Shown here in pieces: positions 1 to 7,786 of a stretch of DNA of 64,000 nucleotides. A model generated the notes under the pieces. The model was not told the DNA's origin, ran no database searches, and worked only from the letters and a program-made list of their open reading frames with translations. This DNA comes from Periweissella beninensis. GTDB taxonomy: Bacteria; Bacillota; Bacilli; Lactobacillales; Lactobacillaceae. Positions within the stretch are counted from its first letter, which is position 1. Each line of letters starts with the position of its first letter. The stretch is from NCBI RefSeq assembly GCF_016908275.1, contig NZ_JAFBDN010000002.1:103040-167039 (forward strand), written 5' to 3'. Made by a program: the position numbers and the translations under genes.

Positions 1-222
1 GTTGATACTAATGCTGATCCAGATGATATTGATGTTAAGATTCCATCAAATGATGATGCTATTCGTGCGGTTCGTTTAATAACTGCTAAGATGGCTGATG
101 CTATCATTGAAGGTAATCAAGGTGAAGACCAAGTTGATGAAAGTTCATTTGGTGCTGATGATTCAGTCGAATCAATTGAAGAAATTGCCGCTGTAGTAGA
201 AGGCGACAACCAAGCTAAGTAA
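1..222 (+). CDS. rpsB: 30S ribosomal protein S2, C-terminal part
   Basis: This is the last 73 codons of a gene that starts before the window. The reading frame ends in an acidic tail, and the segment around residues 20-38 ([16 protein letters not shown]) is the conserved C-terminal helix of ribosomal protein S2, which binds the small subunit near S1. The gene immediately downstream is tsf, and rpsB-tsf is the standard bacterial order, which supports the call. A hairpin terminator follows 18 bases after the stop, so much tsf expression probably depends on its own promoter or on read-through. The acidic extension after the helix is longer than in many S2 proteins but common in lactic acid bacteria. 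Confidence 0.93.
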   Translation, partial: VDTNADPDDIDVKIPSNDDAIRAVRLITAKMADAIIEGNQGEDQVDESSFGADDSVESIEEIAAVVEGDNQAK

Positions 223-240
223 TATTTAGTAGCTAATTAG

Positions 241-293
241 GCTGCCACATTAGTTGCCGGTTAATTTTGGCCGAACCAATCGTGGTGGCTTTT
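241..293 (+). terminator. Terminator or attenuator between rpsB and tsf
   Basis: GCTGCCAC at 241-248 pairs (with two G-U pairs) with GTGGTGGC at 282-289, followed by a T run. It would reduce transcription passing from rpsB into tsf. Confidence 0.75.
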
Positions 294-396
294 TTTGAGA
301 AAAAATAGTGTGTGTTGATAAATTTAAACTGCTATTTTTTAAAATTTAAGGTACAATATATAAAGATAAATAAAACTTAAGGAGATTTAACTACTC

Positions 397-1272
397 ATGG
401 CTATTACTGCTGCTCAAGTTAAAGAATTACGTGAAAAAACTGGTGTTGGTATGATGGATGCTAAGAAAGCCTTAGTTGAAGTTGATGGTGACATGCAAAA
501 AGCAATCGATGTATTGCGTGAAAAGGGAATGGCAAAGGCTGCTAAAAAGGGCGATCGCATTGCTGCTGAAGGAATGACTTATGTTACTGTTAAGGATAAC
601 TTTGCCGCAATCGTTGAATTAAATTCAGAAACTGATTTTGTTGCTGGTAACAAAGAATTTAATGATTTACTACATGCTGTTGCGAATGCAATTGTTGAAT
701 TCCGGCCAGCCAATGTTGAAGCTGCTTTAGCTTTACAAGTTTCAGAAAATGAAACGCTTAATGAAATGATTATTCATACAACTCAAATTACTGGTGAAAA
801 AATTACTCTTCGTCGTTTTGCAATCGTTGAAAAGAACGATACTCAAAACTTTGGTGCATATTCACACATGGGTGGCCGAATTTCATCACTTGTTTTAATT
901 GATGGGGCTGATGCTGAAACTGCTAAGGATGTTGCGATGCACGTTGCTGCTATTAACCCACAATTTGTTTCACGTGAAGAAGTTCCAGCTGAAGTTGTTG
1001 CTCATGAAAAAGAAGTTCAAATGAATGCTGAAGATATGGCTGGTAAGCCAGACAATATTAAAGAAAAAATTGTTGAAGGTCGTTTGAACAAGTTCCTTTC
1101 AGAAATTTCATTAGCTGATCAAGCTTTTGTTAAAGATGGTGACCAAACTGTTGCCAAGTTTGTTGCTTCTAAGAATGGAGTGCTTAAATCATTCGTCCGC
1201 TACGAAGTTGGTGAAGGTATTGAAAAGAAAAATACTGACTTCGTTGCTGAGGTTATGGGTCAAATTAACTAA
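397..1272 (+). CDS. tsf: Elongation factor Ts
   Basis: EF-Ts exchanges GDP for GTP on EF-Tu in the cytoplasm. The 291-residue protein has the usual family length. The N-terminal UBA-like domain (about residues 1-55) carries the signature [19 protein letters not shown]. The core that contacts EF-Tu includes the TDFVA motif near residue 80, the next conserved hallmark. The ATG at 397 follows a GGAG ribosome site at 381-384. It lies after rpsB and before pyrH in the common Gram-positive order. The base composition matches its neighbours and no defect is visible. A possible -10 (TACAAT, 352-357) lies upstream without a convincing -35. Confidence 0.97.
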   Translation: MAITAAQVKELREKTGVGMMDAKKALVEVDGDMQKAIDVLREKGMAKAAKKGDRIAAEGMTYVTVKDNFAAIVELNSETDFVAGNKEFNDLLHAVANAIVEFRPANVEAALALQVSENETLNEMIIHTTQITGEKITLRRFAIVEKNDTQNFGAYSHMGGRISSLVLIDGADAETAKDVAMHVAAINPQFVSREEVPAEVVAHEKEVQMNAEDMAGKPDNIKEKIVEGRLNKFLSEISLADQAFVKDGDQTVAKFVASKNGVLKSFVRYEVGEGIEKKNTDFVAEVMGQIN

Positions 1273-1286
1273 TTTTTGGTATTGCC

Positions 1287-1318
1287 AAGAGGCGCGCAGT
1301 GGCGCACCTCTTTTTTTT
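1287..1318 (+). terminator. Rho-independent terminator after tsf
   Basis: AAGAGGCGCGC at 1287-1297 pairs with GCGCACCTCTT at 1302-1312 around a four-base loop, and the stem is followed by a run of T. Confidence 0.9.
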
Positions 1319-1368
1319 AAAAAATATAAAATATTCAAGTCGATACACCAAAGGAGCATTAAAAATAA

Positions 1369-2091
1369 ATGGCAGATATTAAATACAAGCGGGTTTTAAT
1401 GAAATTAAGTGGTGAAGCACTCGCTGGTGATCAAGGTCGAGGTATTAACCCTATTTTTGTTAAGCAAGTAGCTGAAGAAATTAAAGAAGTGCATGATTTA
1501 GGTGTAGAAATAGCAATTGTAGTTGGTGGTGGCAATATGTGGCGTGGTGAAGCCGGTGCTGAACTTGGAATGGAACGTTCACAAGCTGATTATATTGGTA
1601 TGTTAGGGACAGTTATGAATGCTTTAGCATTACAAGATAGTTTGGAAAACGTTGGGGTACCAACTCGGGTACAAACATCAATTGAAATGCGCCAAATTGC
1701 TGAACCGTATATTCGCCGTAAGGCTGTTCGCCACTTGGAAAAAAATCGAATAGTGATATTTGCTGCGGGAACAGGTTCTCCATATTTTTCAACAGATACA
1801 ACTGCTGCATTGCGAGCTGCCGAAATAAATGCAGATGCGATATTGATGGCGAAAAATGGTGTTGATGGTGTATATTCAGCTGATCCTAAAACAAATCCAG
1901 ATGCTGAAAAGTTTGAGACATTAACACATTTGGATATTTTAAATAAAGGCTTACAAGTAATGGATTCGACTGCTAGTTCGTTATCAATGGATACTGATAT
2001 GCCATTAATTGTGTTTAATTTTAATGAAACAGGCAATATTAAACGAGTTGTTGAAGGAGAAAACATCGGAACTACGGTTAAAGGAGAGTAA
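1369..2091 (+). CDS. pyrH: UMP kinase (uridylate kinase)
   Basis: PyrH phosphorylates UMP to UDP with ATP in pyrimidine nucleotide synthesis and belongs to the amino acid kinase fold. The 240 residues match the family length. Visible motifs are KLSGEAL near residue 12, the glycine-rich [10 protein letters not shown] near residue 50, and the ATP-site segment [14 protein letters not shown] near residue 131. The start at 1369 follows an AAAGGAG ribosome site. frr begins 3 bases after its stop, so the two genes are almost certainly co-transcribed, as in most Firmicutes. No missing residue is apparent. Confidence 0.97.
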   Translation: MADIKYKRVLMKLSGEALAGDQGRGINPIFVKQVAEEIKEVHDLGVEIAIVVGGGNMWRGEAGAELGMERSQADYIGMLGTVMNALALQDSLENVGVPTRVQTSIEMRQIAEPYIRRKAVRHLEKNRIVIFAAGTGSPYFSTDTTAALRAAEINADAILMAKNGVDGVYSADPKTNPDAEKFETLTHLDILNKGLQVMDSTASSLSMDTDMPLIVFNFNETGNIKRVVEGENIGTTVKGE

Positions 2092-2094
2092 AAA

Positions 2095-2652
2095 ATGGTA
2101 AATGCTATTATTAATGATGCAAAAGAACGGATGGAAAAAGCAGGTGAAGCACTTCAACGTGAGTTACAAAATATTCGTGCAGGGCGTGCTAATGTTAGTA
2201 TTTTAAATCGAGTTGAAGCAGATTACTATGGTGTTATGACACCGATCAACCAAATGGCTGCAATTCAAATTCCTGAAGCACGAGTACTTTTAATTACACC
2301 ATATGATAAAAGTTCGCTTGATGCAATTGAACATGCTATCTATGCTTCGGATTTGGGTTTAACACCATCAAATGATGGCTCAGCCATCCGTTTAGTAATT
2401 CCACAGTTAACTGAAGAACGTCGTAAAGAATTAGCCAAAGAAGTTAAAGGTCAAGCAGAAAATGCAAAGGTTGCAGTTAGAAATATTCGTCGGGATGCTA
2501 TGGATACATTAAAGAAGCAACAAAAAGCTAGTGATATCACTGAAGATGAATTACGGCATTTAGAGGAACAGGTACAAAAGGCAACTGATGTAGCAACTAA
2601 AAATGTTGATGCAATTGCTAAGGTAAAGGAAGAAGAGTTATTAACAATTTAA
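2095..2652 (+). CDS. frr: Ribosome recycling factor
   Basis: RRF, with EF-G, splits the post-termination ribosome. The protein has the standard 185 residues, with the conserved N-terminal helix containing LQNIRAGRA and the C-terminal helical segment [14 protein letters not shown] that build the tRNA-like three-helix body. The GGAGAG ribosome site lies inside the end of pyrH, 3 bases from the start, which suggests translational coupling. In many Gram-positives frr is followed by uppS and cdsA; here it is followed by a large hairpin and copper-type genes instead. Confidence 0.97.
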   Translation: MVNAIINDAKERMEKAGEALQRELQNIRAGRANVSILNRVEADYYGVMTPINQMAAIQIPEARVLLITPYDKSSLDAIEHAIYASDLGLTPSNDGSAIRLVIPQLTEERRKELAKEVKGQAENAKVAVRNIRRDAMDTLKKQQKASDITEDELRHLEEQVQKATDVATKNVDAIAKVKEEELLTI

Positions 2653-2682
2653 TTTTTCTGATAATTAATAACTAAAATTTCT

Positions 2683-2746
2683 AAAATGTAAAGATGAGAT
2701 TAATAACAAGAGAATTTTTTTGTTGAGTCTTTATCTTTACATTTTT
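2683..2746 (+). terminator. Long AT-rich hairpin after frr, probable terminator
   Basis: A perfect 13-base inverted repeat (2683-2695 with 2733-2745) is followed by T residues. Inner bases AACAA and TTGTT can also pair. It probably ends the frr transcript, and its right arm overlaps the -35 of the next promoter. Confidence 0.6.
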
Positions 2747-2764
2747 AATTTACAATCGTAAACT
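2736..2764 (+). promoter_or_regulatory. Promoter with cop-box-like operator for the CopY-type gene
   Basis: A -35 TTTACA (2736-2741) is 17 bases from a -10-like TAAACT (2759-2764). The dyad TTTAC-AATC-GTAAA (2749-2762) contains TACAATCGTA, one base different from the cop box TACANNTGTA bound by CopY repressors. Its overlap with the -10 fits autorepression by the gene that follows. Confidence 0.55.
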
Positions 2765-2791
2765 AAATTAAAAAGTTCAGTGGAGGATGAT

Positions 2792-3220
2792 ATGAATAAC
2801 TTAATGGCTGAAAGTGAATGGAGTTTGATGCGAGTACTTTGGACAATTAGTAGTGCAACAAGTAAGCAATTAACTAATATCATGTTTCAAAAAAAAGAAT
2901 GGAGTTCGTCCACTACTAAAACAATTTTAAAACGTTTACAAGATAAAGGTTTAGTCACACATAATGGTGAGAACCGCAATCGCATTTATACACCATGTGT
3001 TGAGGAAAAAGTAATGATGGCTAGTAATTTAAGTAATTTATTGCATGATATGTGTTCGATGAAGGTTGGTGATAGTTTAGTTACTGCACTTACTAAGTGT
3101 GAATTAAGTCAAACAGATATTAAAAATTTGATTAATCTACTACAAGAAAAAGCAATTAAGGCCCCTAAAACGATTGCTTGTGATTGCTTACCGGAACATT
3201 GTCATATGAATTGTGATTAA
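2792..3220 (+). CDS. copY: CopY/BlaI-type transcriptional repressor
   Basis: The 142-residue protein has a BlaI/MecI/CopY winged-helix domain at about residues 3-80 (ESEWSLMRVLW at the start, then WSSSTTKTILKRLQDKG as the recognition helix region) and a short dimerisation tail. The C-terminus carries four cysteines, C130, C132, C137 and C141, spaced CxCx4CxxxC. Known CopY proteins use CxCx4CxC to bind Cu(I) or Zn, so the last spacing is unusual. I chose ATG 2792 over the GTG at 2780 because GGAGG at 2782-2786 precedes it at good distance. It sits 23 bases before a P-type ATPase gene and after a cop-box-like operator, so it likely represses its own operon until copper is in excess. Confidence 0.8.
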   Translation: MNNLMAESEWSLMRVLWTISSATSKQLTNIMFQKKEWSSSTTKTILKRLQDKGLVTHNGENRNRIYTPCVEEKVMMASNLSNLLHDMCSMKVGDSLVTALTKCELSQTDIKNLINLLQEKAIKAPKTIACDCLPEHCHMNCD

Positions 3221-3243
3221 TTTAAAAATGAAAGAGAGTTTAA

Positions 3244-5376
3244 ATGGCTAAGAACAAATTATCTAAAGCCGAGTTAAAAGCATTAATTAATGATTTGAGC
3301 GGACATGATGTTACTAAAGCGAACCTGCAGCATGAGAAGAATTTTGAGCATGAAGAGCTATCAAATTTTAAATTCATTGATTATAAAGAAAAATTAGCAT
3401 TTAAAAATACTAATGCTGAGAATCACGAATCGCAAATAATAAAAATTAGTTTTAAATTGAAGGTGGCTATGTTATGTAGTTTACCAATTATTTTGTTAAT
3501 ACCCCAGGTTAAGCAATACTTACCAATTAATATGTTGCCTAATCAATATCAACAGATAGCATTAATGTTTTTTAGCACAATTTTAATTGTATACTGTGGA
3601 TCAATTTTTTTTAAAAAAGCATTTCTTGAAATCAAAAATAGCCAACCAAGTACAATGTTATTACTTAGCTTAAGCTTAGTAATTCTATTTGGCTATAATC
3701 TTTTTGTAAGTTACTATGCAATTATAGGTGATACTTATCAAATTGCTTTATTTTGGCAGTTAGCCTTGATCATTGTCATTAGCTTATATAACGTGTTACT
3801 TAAAGTAAAACACAAAAAACAATTAGATTCTTACCGTAATAAACAAGTTATATTACCAGAAAAGATGTTTAAAAAGACGCCACAACAAACTTTAATTGAG
3901 ATAGATAGTCACGCAGCTAGAATTGGTGATGTAATTGAAATAGAGCCTCATCAAATAGTCCCCATTGATGGAGTTATTATTAGTGGAGAAACAATCGTTG
4001 ATGAAAGTAATATTACTAATAATAATTTACAAGTAATTAAGAAAAGCAATCATACACTATTGGCTGGCACCGTCAACGGTATTGGTAAGGTTGAAATTCA
4101 AGTTATACGTCCACAAAATATGAGCTATTATTATCAATTACAATATGAATTATTGAAAACACAAAAAACTATAAAACCATTGCCACCGTTTTGGTGTAAA
4201 GGTTTATTTTACTGGCAAATTCTAATCAGTGTTATTTCATTTATCATGAGCAAATTCAACACTAGTGTTGAACAATCTTTAAGTGTAATGACTACGGTTT
4301 TATTACTAGGATTACCTAATATAATTTATGAGCTTAAACAGGTAACTAATTATAAAGTTTTAAAGAATTTATTTGAGCAAGGAATTATGATCTTTAACAG
4401 TGATGTTTTTAAACTTTTAGAAGATATTGATTATGCATTAATTGATAAAACAGGGACGTTAACTGAAGGAACATTTAAAATTCGTTCACTTAGAGCCGTT
4501 AGCGATGATTATAGTGACAATGATATTTTAGCAATAATGGCAACACTTGAAGTTCATTCAAAGCATCCATTGGCCAAATCAATTTTAAGGCGAGCTAAAG
4601 AAACCAACGTTAATTTAATGCACGCAACAGAACTAGTAGGATTACCGGGGATTGGTATTGCAGGGGTAATTAATAATGAACGGTTCGCAATCGTGGCTGT
4701 TGATTATTTGAAGGAACATGCATTAGCGTTTGATCAAAATTATTTTGATAAATTAACTGCCGCAGGGAATTCAGTTAGTTATTTAATAACAAATGAAAAA
4801 GTAATTGGGATTGTTGCACAAGGTGATGTGATAAAACCAACCGCCACAAAATTGGTCAATGGTTTAAAACAATTATCCATCATTCCTATCATGTTAACAG
4901 GGGATAATAATACTATGGCACAAATTGTGGCTAAAACATTGGGAATTAAACAGTTTAATGCGCAATTAAAGCCACAAGACAAGCTTAAATTTGTCGAAAC
5001 AGTTCAAAAAAAAGGTCGAGTGCTAATAATTGGAGACGGTCAAAATGACCAAGTCGCATTTAATCAAGCTGATATGCGAGTCATAATGGGCCTTGACTAT
5101 CAAATGGATAATATAAAGGCTGATGTAGCACTATTAAACTCCGAAGCCACCGATATTTTGAAACTATTTAAAATGGGACGCTGGGCTAAGCATCGATCTA
5201 CATTGGCAACTATGCTAGGAATTACATATCATCTATTGATTGTTATAATGATTTTTGGATTGAGTTTTATAATAATTCCAAGTCCAATAATGGGTGTAAT
5301 AATTTCAATAATGATTACGTATTTATTAACTTATAATATGAAAAAGTTAACTGTAGAGACAAGTAAAAAAAATTAA
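3244..5376 (+). CDS. Degenerate P1B-type (CopB-like) P-type ATPase
   Basis: The 710-residue membrane protein has the layout of a copper P-type ATPase: about eight hydrophobic segments, a His-containing N-terminus, an actuator region (residues 230-285), the phosphorylation motif DKTGTLTEG with D401, the P1B HP motif in SKHPLAKS, MLTGDN, and GDGQND. Two hallmarks are missing. The actuator TGES motif reads TNNN at residues 258-261, removing the glutamate that drives dephosphorylation. The transmembrane CPx metal site reads GLPN around L357-P358, removing the cysteine. Both were checked in the DNA, which has no frameshift. The gene is intact and sits in an operon with a CopY-type repressor, so it may be a non-pumping or altered-specificity relative. 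Copper export cannot be assumed. Confidence 0.75.
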   Translation: MAKNKLSKAELKALINDLSGHDVTKANLQHEKNFEHEELSNFKFIDYKEKLAFKNTNAENHESQIIKISFKLKVAMLCSLPIILLIPQVKQYLPINMLPNQYQQIALMFFSTILIVYCGSIFFKKAFLEIKNSQPSTMLLLSLSLVILFGYNLFVSYYAIIGDTYQIALFWQLALIIVISLYNVLLKVKHKKQLDSYRNKQVILPEKMFKKTPQQTLIEIDSHAARIGDVIEIEPHQIVPIDGVIISGETIVDESNITNNNLQVIKKSNHTLLAGTVNGIGKVEIQVIRPQNMSYYYQLQYELLKTQKTIKPLPPFWCKGLFYWQILISVISFIMSKFNTSVEQSLSVMTTVLLLGLPNIIYELKQVTNYKVLKNLFEQGIMIFNSDVFKLLEDIDYALIDKTGTLTEGTFKIRSLRAVSDDYSDNDILAIMATLEVHSKHPLAKSILRRAKETNVNLMHATELVGLPGIGIAGVINNERFAIVAVDYLKEHALAFDQNYFDKLTAAGNSVSYLITNEKVIGIVAQGDVIKPTATKLVNGLKQLSIIPIMLTGDNNTMAQIVAKTLGIKQFNAQLKPQDKLKFVETVQKKGRVLIIGDGQNDQVAFNQADMRVIMGLDYQMDNIKADVALLNSEATDILKLFKMGRWAKHRSTLATMLGITYHLLIVIMIFGLSFIIIPSPIMGVIISIMITYLLTYNMKKLTVETSKKN

Positions 5377-5394
5377 AAAATATCAAAAAAAAGC

Positions 5395-5423
5395 TTGCAA
5401 AAGCGCTTTCATTAATGCAATAT
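5395..5423 (+). promoter_or_regulatory. Promoter with cre-like site upstream of glucokinase
   Basis: TTGCAA (5395-5400) lies 17 bases before a weak -10 (5418-5423). The core AAAGCGCTTTCA at 5400-5411 matches 12 of 14 positions of the palindromic CcpA box (5398-5411). CcpA binding here would cover the -35. Confidence 0.5.
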
Positions 5424-5485
5424 AGAATTATTGAGTTCTTCATATTTAGAAGAAAACATTTGAGAGAGAAGGGAATTTTTTTAGC

Positions 5486-6448
5486 ATGGCGAAAGACAAA
5501 CTTATTGGAGTTGACCTTGGTGGTACAACTATTAAATTTGCAATCTTAACAGATAATGGTGAGATTCAACAAAAATGGAGTCTTAAAACTAATATTTTAG
5601 ATAATGGTTCACATATTGTACCAGATATTATTGAATCAATTAATCATCATTTAGATTTATATAAATTAGACAAAGAACGCATTATTGGAATTGGAATGGG
5701 AACACCAGGAACTGTTGATATTGAGGCTGGTACTGTTTCAGGAGCCTTTAATCTAAGTTGGGGTACTGATGTTAAGCAAAATGTTAAAGCAGATATTGAA
5801 GCAGCCACAGGGTTAACATTAGTCATTGATAATGATGCTAATGTTGCTGGGCTAGGTGAACAGTGGCGTGGTGCCGGTGATAATGCGGCAGATGTGGCCT
5901 TTATTACTCTTGGAACCGGTGTTGGTGGTGGCCTAATTGCTAACAGTGAGCTGATTCACGGTGTCGGTGCTGGTGGAGAGGTTGGTCACATGATTGTTGA
6001 GCCAAATGGTTATTTATGTACTTGTGGTAATCATGGCTGTTTAGAACAATATGCATCAGCTACCGGAGTTGTACATTTAGCACATGACTTTGCTGAAGCA
6101 TACGCAGGTGATTCAAAATTAAAGGCTTTAGCTGACAATGGTGAAGAGGTTACTTCAAAAATTGTGTTTGATTTAGCTAAAGAGGGTGATTACTTAGCTA
6201 ATGAAGTCGTTAATAAGGTTGCTTACTACTTAGGCTTTGCTTCTGCAAATATTTCCAATATTTTAAATCCCGCATCAGTAGTTATTGGTGGCGGTGTTTC
6301 GGCAGCTGGTGAATTTTTGCGTTCACGTGTTGAAAAACATTTTGCTAAATTTGCTTTTCCAACGGTTAGAACTACAACTAAAATCAAGTTAGCTAAACTT
6401 GGCAATGATGCAGGTGTAATTGGTGCTGCATCATTAGCACGTAAATAA
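5486..6448 (+). CDS. glcK: ROK-family glucokinase
   Basis: This 320-residue cytoplasmic enzyme phosphorylates glucose to glucose-6-phosphate. The N-terminal ATP-binding GVDLGGTTIKFAI, the DNDANVAGLGE segment with the catalytic aspartate, the ROK sequence with EVGHM, and the zinc motif CTCGNHGCLEQY (about residues 180-190) are all present. Length is normal for Firmicute GlcK. A cre-like box upstream suggests CcpA control. It is followed closely by a rhodanese-like gene, a neighbour seen with glcK in other Gram-positives, though a terminator separates them. Confidence 0.95.
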   Translation: MAKDKLIGVDLGGTTIKFAILTDNGEIQQKWSLKTNILDNGSHIVPDIIESINHHLDLYKLDKERIIGIGMGTPGTVDIEAGTVSGAFNLSWGTDVKQNVKADIEAATGLTLVIDNDANVAGLGEQWRGAGDNAADVAFITLGTGVGGGLIANSELIHGVGAGGEVGHMIVEPNGYLCTCGNHGCLEQYASATGVVHLAHDFAEAYAGDSKLKALADNGEEVTSKIVFDLAKEGDYLANEVVNKVAYYLGFASANISNILNPASVVIGGGVSAAGEFLRSRVEKHFAKFAFPTVRTTTKIKLAKLGNDAGVIGAASLARK

Positions 6449-6454
6449 AAATAT

Positions 6455-6489
6455 AAAGGAACAATGACACTTGTGATTTGTTCCTTTTT
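6455..6489 (+). terminator. Terminator after glcK
   Basis: AAAGGAACA at 6455-6463 pairs with TGTTCCTTT at 6479-6487, followed by T residues. Confidence 0.85.
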
Positions 6490-6527
6490 GATTATAAAAT
6501 AGTTTTTAGAAAATGAGGAATATAATA

Positions 6528-6914
6528 ATGACATTGAATATTATTGCAATTATAATTTTGCTTGCATGGGGTGGATATATTTTGTACTGGTATTTAGCAG
6601 GGAGAAATGCTGCTAAATATGTAAAACAAGAAGAATATGTTGGCCTTATGCATACCAGTCAAATTATTGATTTAAGGGAAAAGGATGAATACCGACGCAG
6701 TCATATTATGGGGGCTCGTAATATTCCTTTTTCAATTTTTAAACAAAGTTATAATGGAATTCGTAAAGATAAATCAGTATTGTTGTATGATACAACAACC
6801 CGTATGTCAACGCGTGCTGCGATTACTTTGAAAAAGGCAGGATATCAGGATATTGTGATTTTAAAGGGTGGATTTACTGGATGGACCGGTAAAAAAGCAA
6901 ATAAAAATGGATAA
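6528..6914 (+). CDS. Membrane-anchored rhodanese-like protein without catalytic Cys
   Basis: The 128-residue protein has one N-terminal membrane helix (about residues 3-23) followed by a rhodanese fold with LIDLREKDEYRRSHI-type and GARNIPFS motifs and the C-terminal GGFTGWTG. In active rhodaneses the loop after the fourth strand carries a cysteine; here the loop reads YDTTTRMSTRA with Asp88 in its place, so sulfur transfer by the usual route is unlikely. Related YqhL/YibN-like proteins beside glcK in lactic acid bacteria, as I recall them, often show the same substitution. ATG 6528 was chosen because GAGGA at 6515-6519 precedes it by eight bases, making the upstream in-frame ATG at 6513 unlikely. 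Function is unknown. Confidence 0.8.
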   Translation: MTLNIIAIIILLAWGGYILYWYLAGRNAAKYVKQEEYVGLMHTSQIIDLREKDEYRRSHIMGARNIPFSIFKQSYNGIRKDKSVLLYDTTTRMSTRAAITLKKAGYQDIVILKGGFTGWTGKKANKNG

Positions 6915-6925
6915 TTGTGCTATGC

Positions 6926-6964
6926 AAAAAGCGGTTGGGGTCAGTGCACCCCAGCCTTTTTTAT
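6926..6964 (+). terminator. Terminator after the rhodanese-like gene
   Basis: GGTTGGGG (6933-6940) pairs with CCCCAGCC (6949-6956), flanked by A and T runs. The flanking A run could allow function on both strands. Confidence 0.85.
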
Positions 6965-7061
6965 TTTGTTAAGGCCAGGATTAGAGATATGTTGTCTTTT
7001 TAATTAAACGTGTATAATAATTGATAATTAAGAAATCATAGAATGAGGAAGGGTGGGCTTA

Positions 7062-7775
7062 ATGACTAATAATATTAAGATGGCAGATGGAACAACTATC
7101 ACATATGATTTTTATCCAAAACGTGGAGCAAAAATAATTTTGTTACTTCATGGCAATGGTGGATCACGCCATTATTTTGAGCAACAGTTACAAATATATC
7201 GTACAAATTTACAAGTGTTAGTACCAGATAGTCGGGGGCATGGGGGCTCAACAAATACGCAATCTAAGCTGACATTTATGCAAATTGTCAATGACATTCA
7301 TACACTACTATTAACCTTAAAAATCGAAAAAGTAATTATCGTCGGTTTTAGTGATGGTGCAAATTTAGCGATGCTTTTTACGAAGCATTTTCCGAATATG
7401 GTTGAAAAATTAGTATTGAATGCAGGCAATATTAATTTACAAGGTGTACGACTTAGTGGCTTGCTTGTTGATTATGTAGCTTACTTTATGTTAAAAATCT
7501 TTAGCTTACTATTTACTAGTTTAAGAAGAGTTGCACAACAAAAGCAATTATTGGTACAATCACCAAAGATGTCTTGGGAGGATTTAGCACAAATTTCAGT
7601 ACCAACCCTAGTTGTAGCTGGTTCATTGGATATTATCAAAAAACAACATACTAAACAAATTGCTGCGAATATTCCAGATAGTAATTTAAGAATTGTTCCG
7701 GGTGTTGGACATACATTTGGCGCTAAATTTCCAATCAGATTTGCAATTATGGTTATGGATTTTATACAGGAGTAG
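7062..7775 (+). CDS. Alpha/beta hydrolase
   Basis: This 237-residue soluble protein has an alpha/beta hydrolase fold. The oxyanion-loop motif LLHGNGGS is near residue 27, the nucleophile elbow reads GFSDG near residue 97, an aspartate lies in AGSLDII near residue 190, and the catalytic histidine in GVGHTFG near residue 218, so the triad looks complete. The substrate cannot be told from sequence. ATG 7062 is preferred to the in-frame GTG at 7053 because AGGAAGGG precedes it by about eight bases. mprF starts 11 bases after the stop, so the two are likely co-transcribed; whether the hydrolase acts on envelope lipids is only a guess from this context. Confidence 0.85.
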   Translation: MTNNIKMADGTTITYDFYPKRGAKIILLLHGNGGSRHYFEQQLQIYRTNLQVLVPDSRGHGGSTNTQSKLTFMQIVNDIHTLLLTLKIEKVIIVGFSDGANLAMLFTKHFPNMVEKLVLNAGNINLQGVRLSGLLVDYVAYFMLKIFSLLFTSLRRVAQQKQLLVQSPKMSWEDLAQISVPTLVVAGSLDIIKKQHTKQIAANIPDSNLRIVPGVGHTFGAKFPIRFAIMVMDFIQE

Positions 7776-7786
7776 ATAGGGATTTT

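Noticed and set aside
2683..2745. 13-bp inverted repeat after frr as a second CopY operator
   Set aside because: It does not contain the TACANNTGTA pattern and is followed by T, so a terminator is the better reading.
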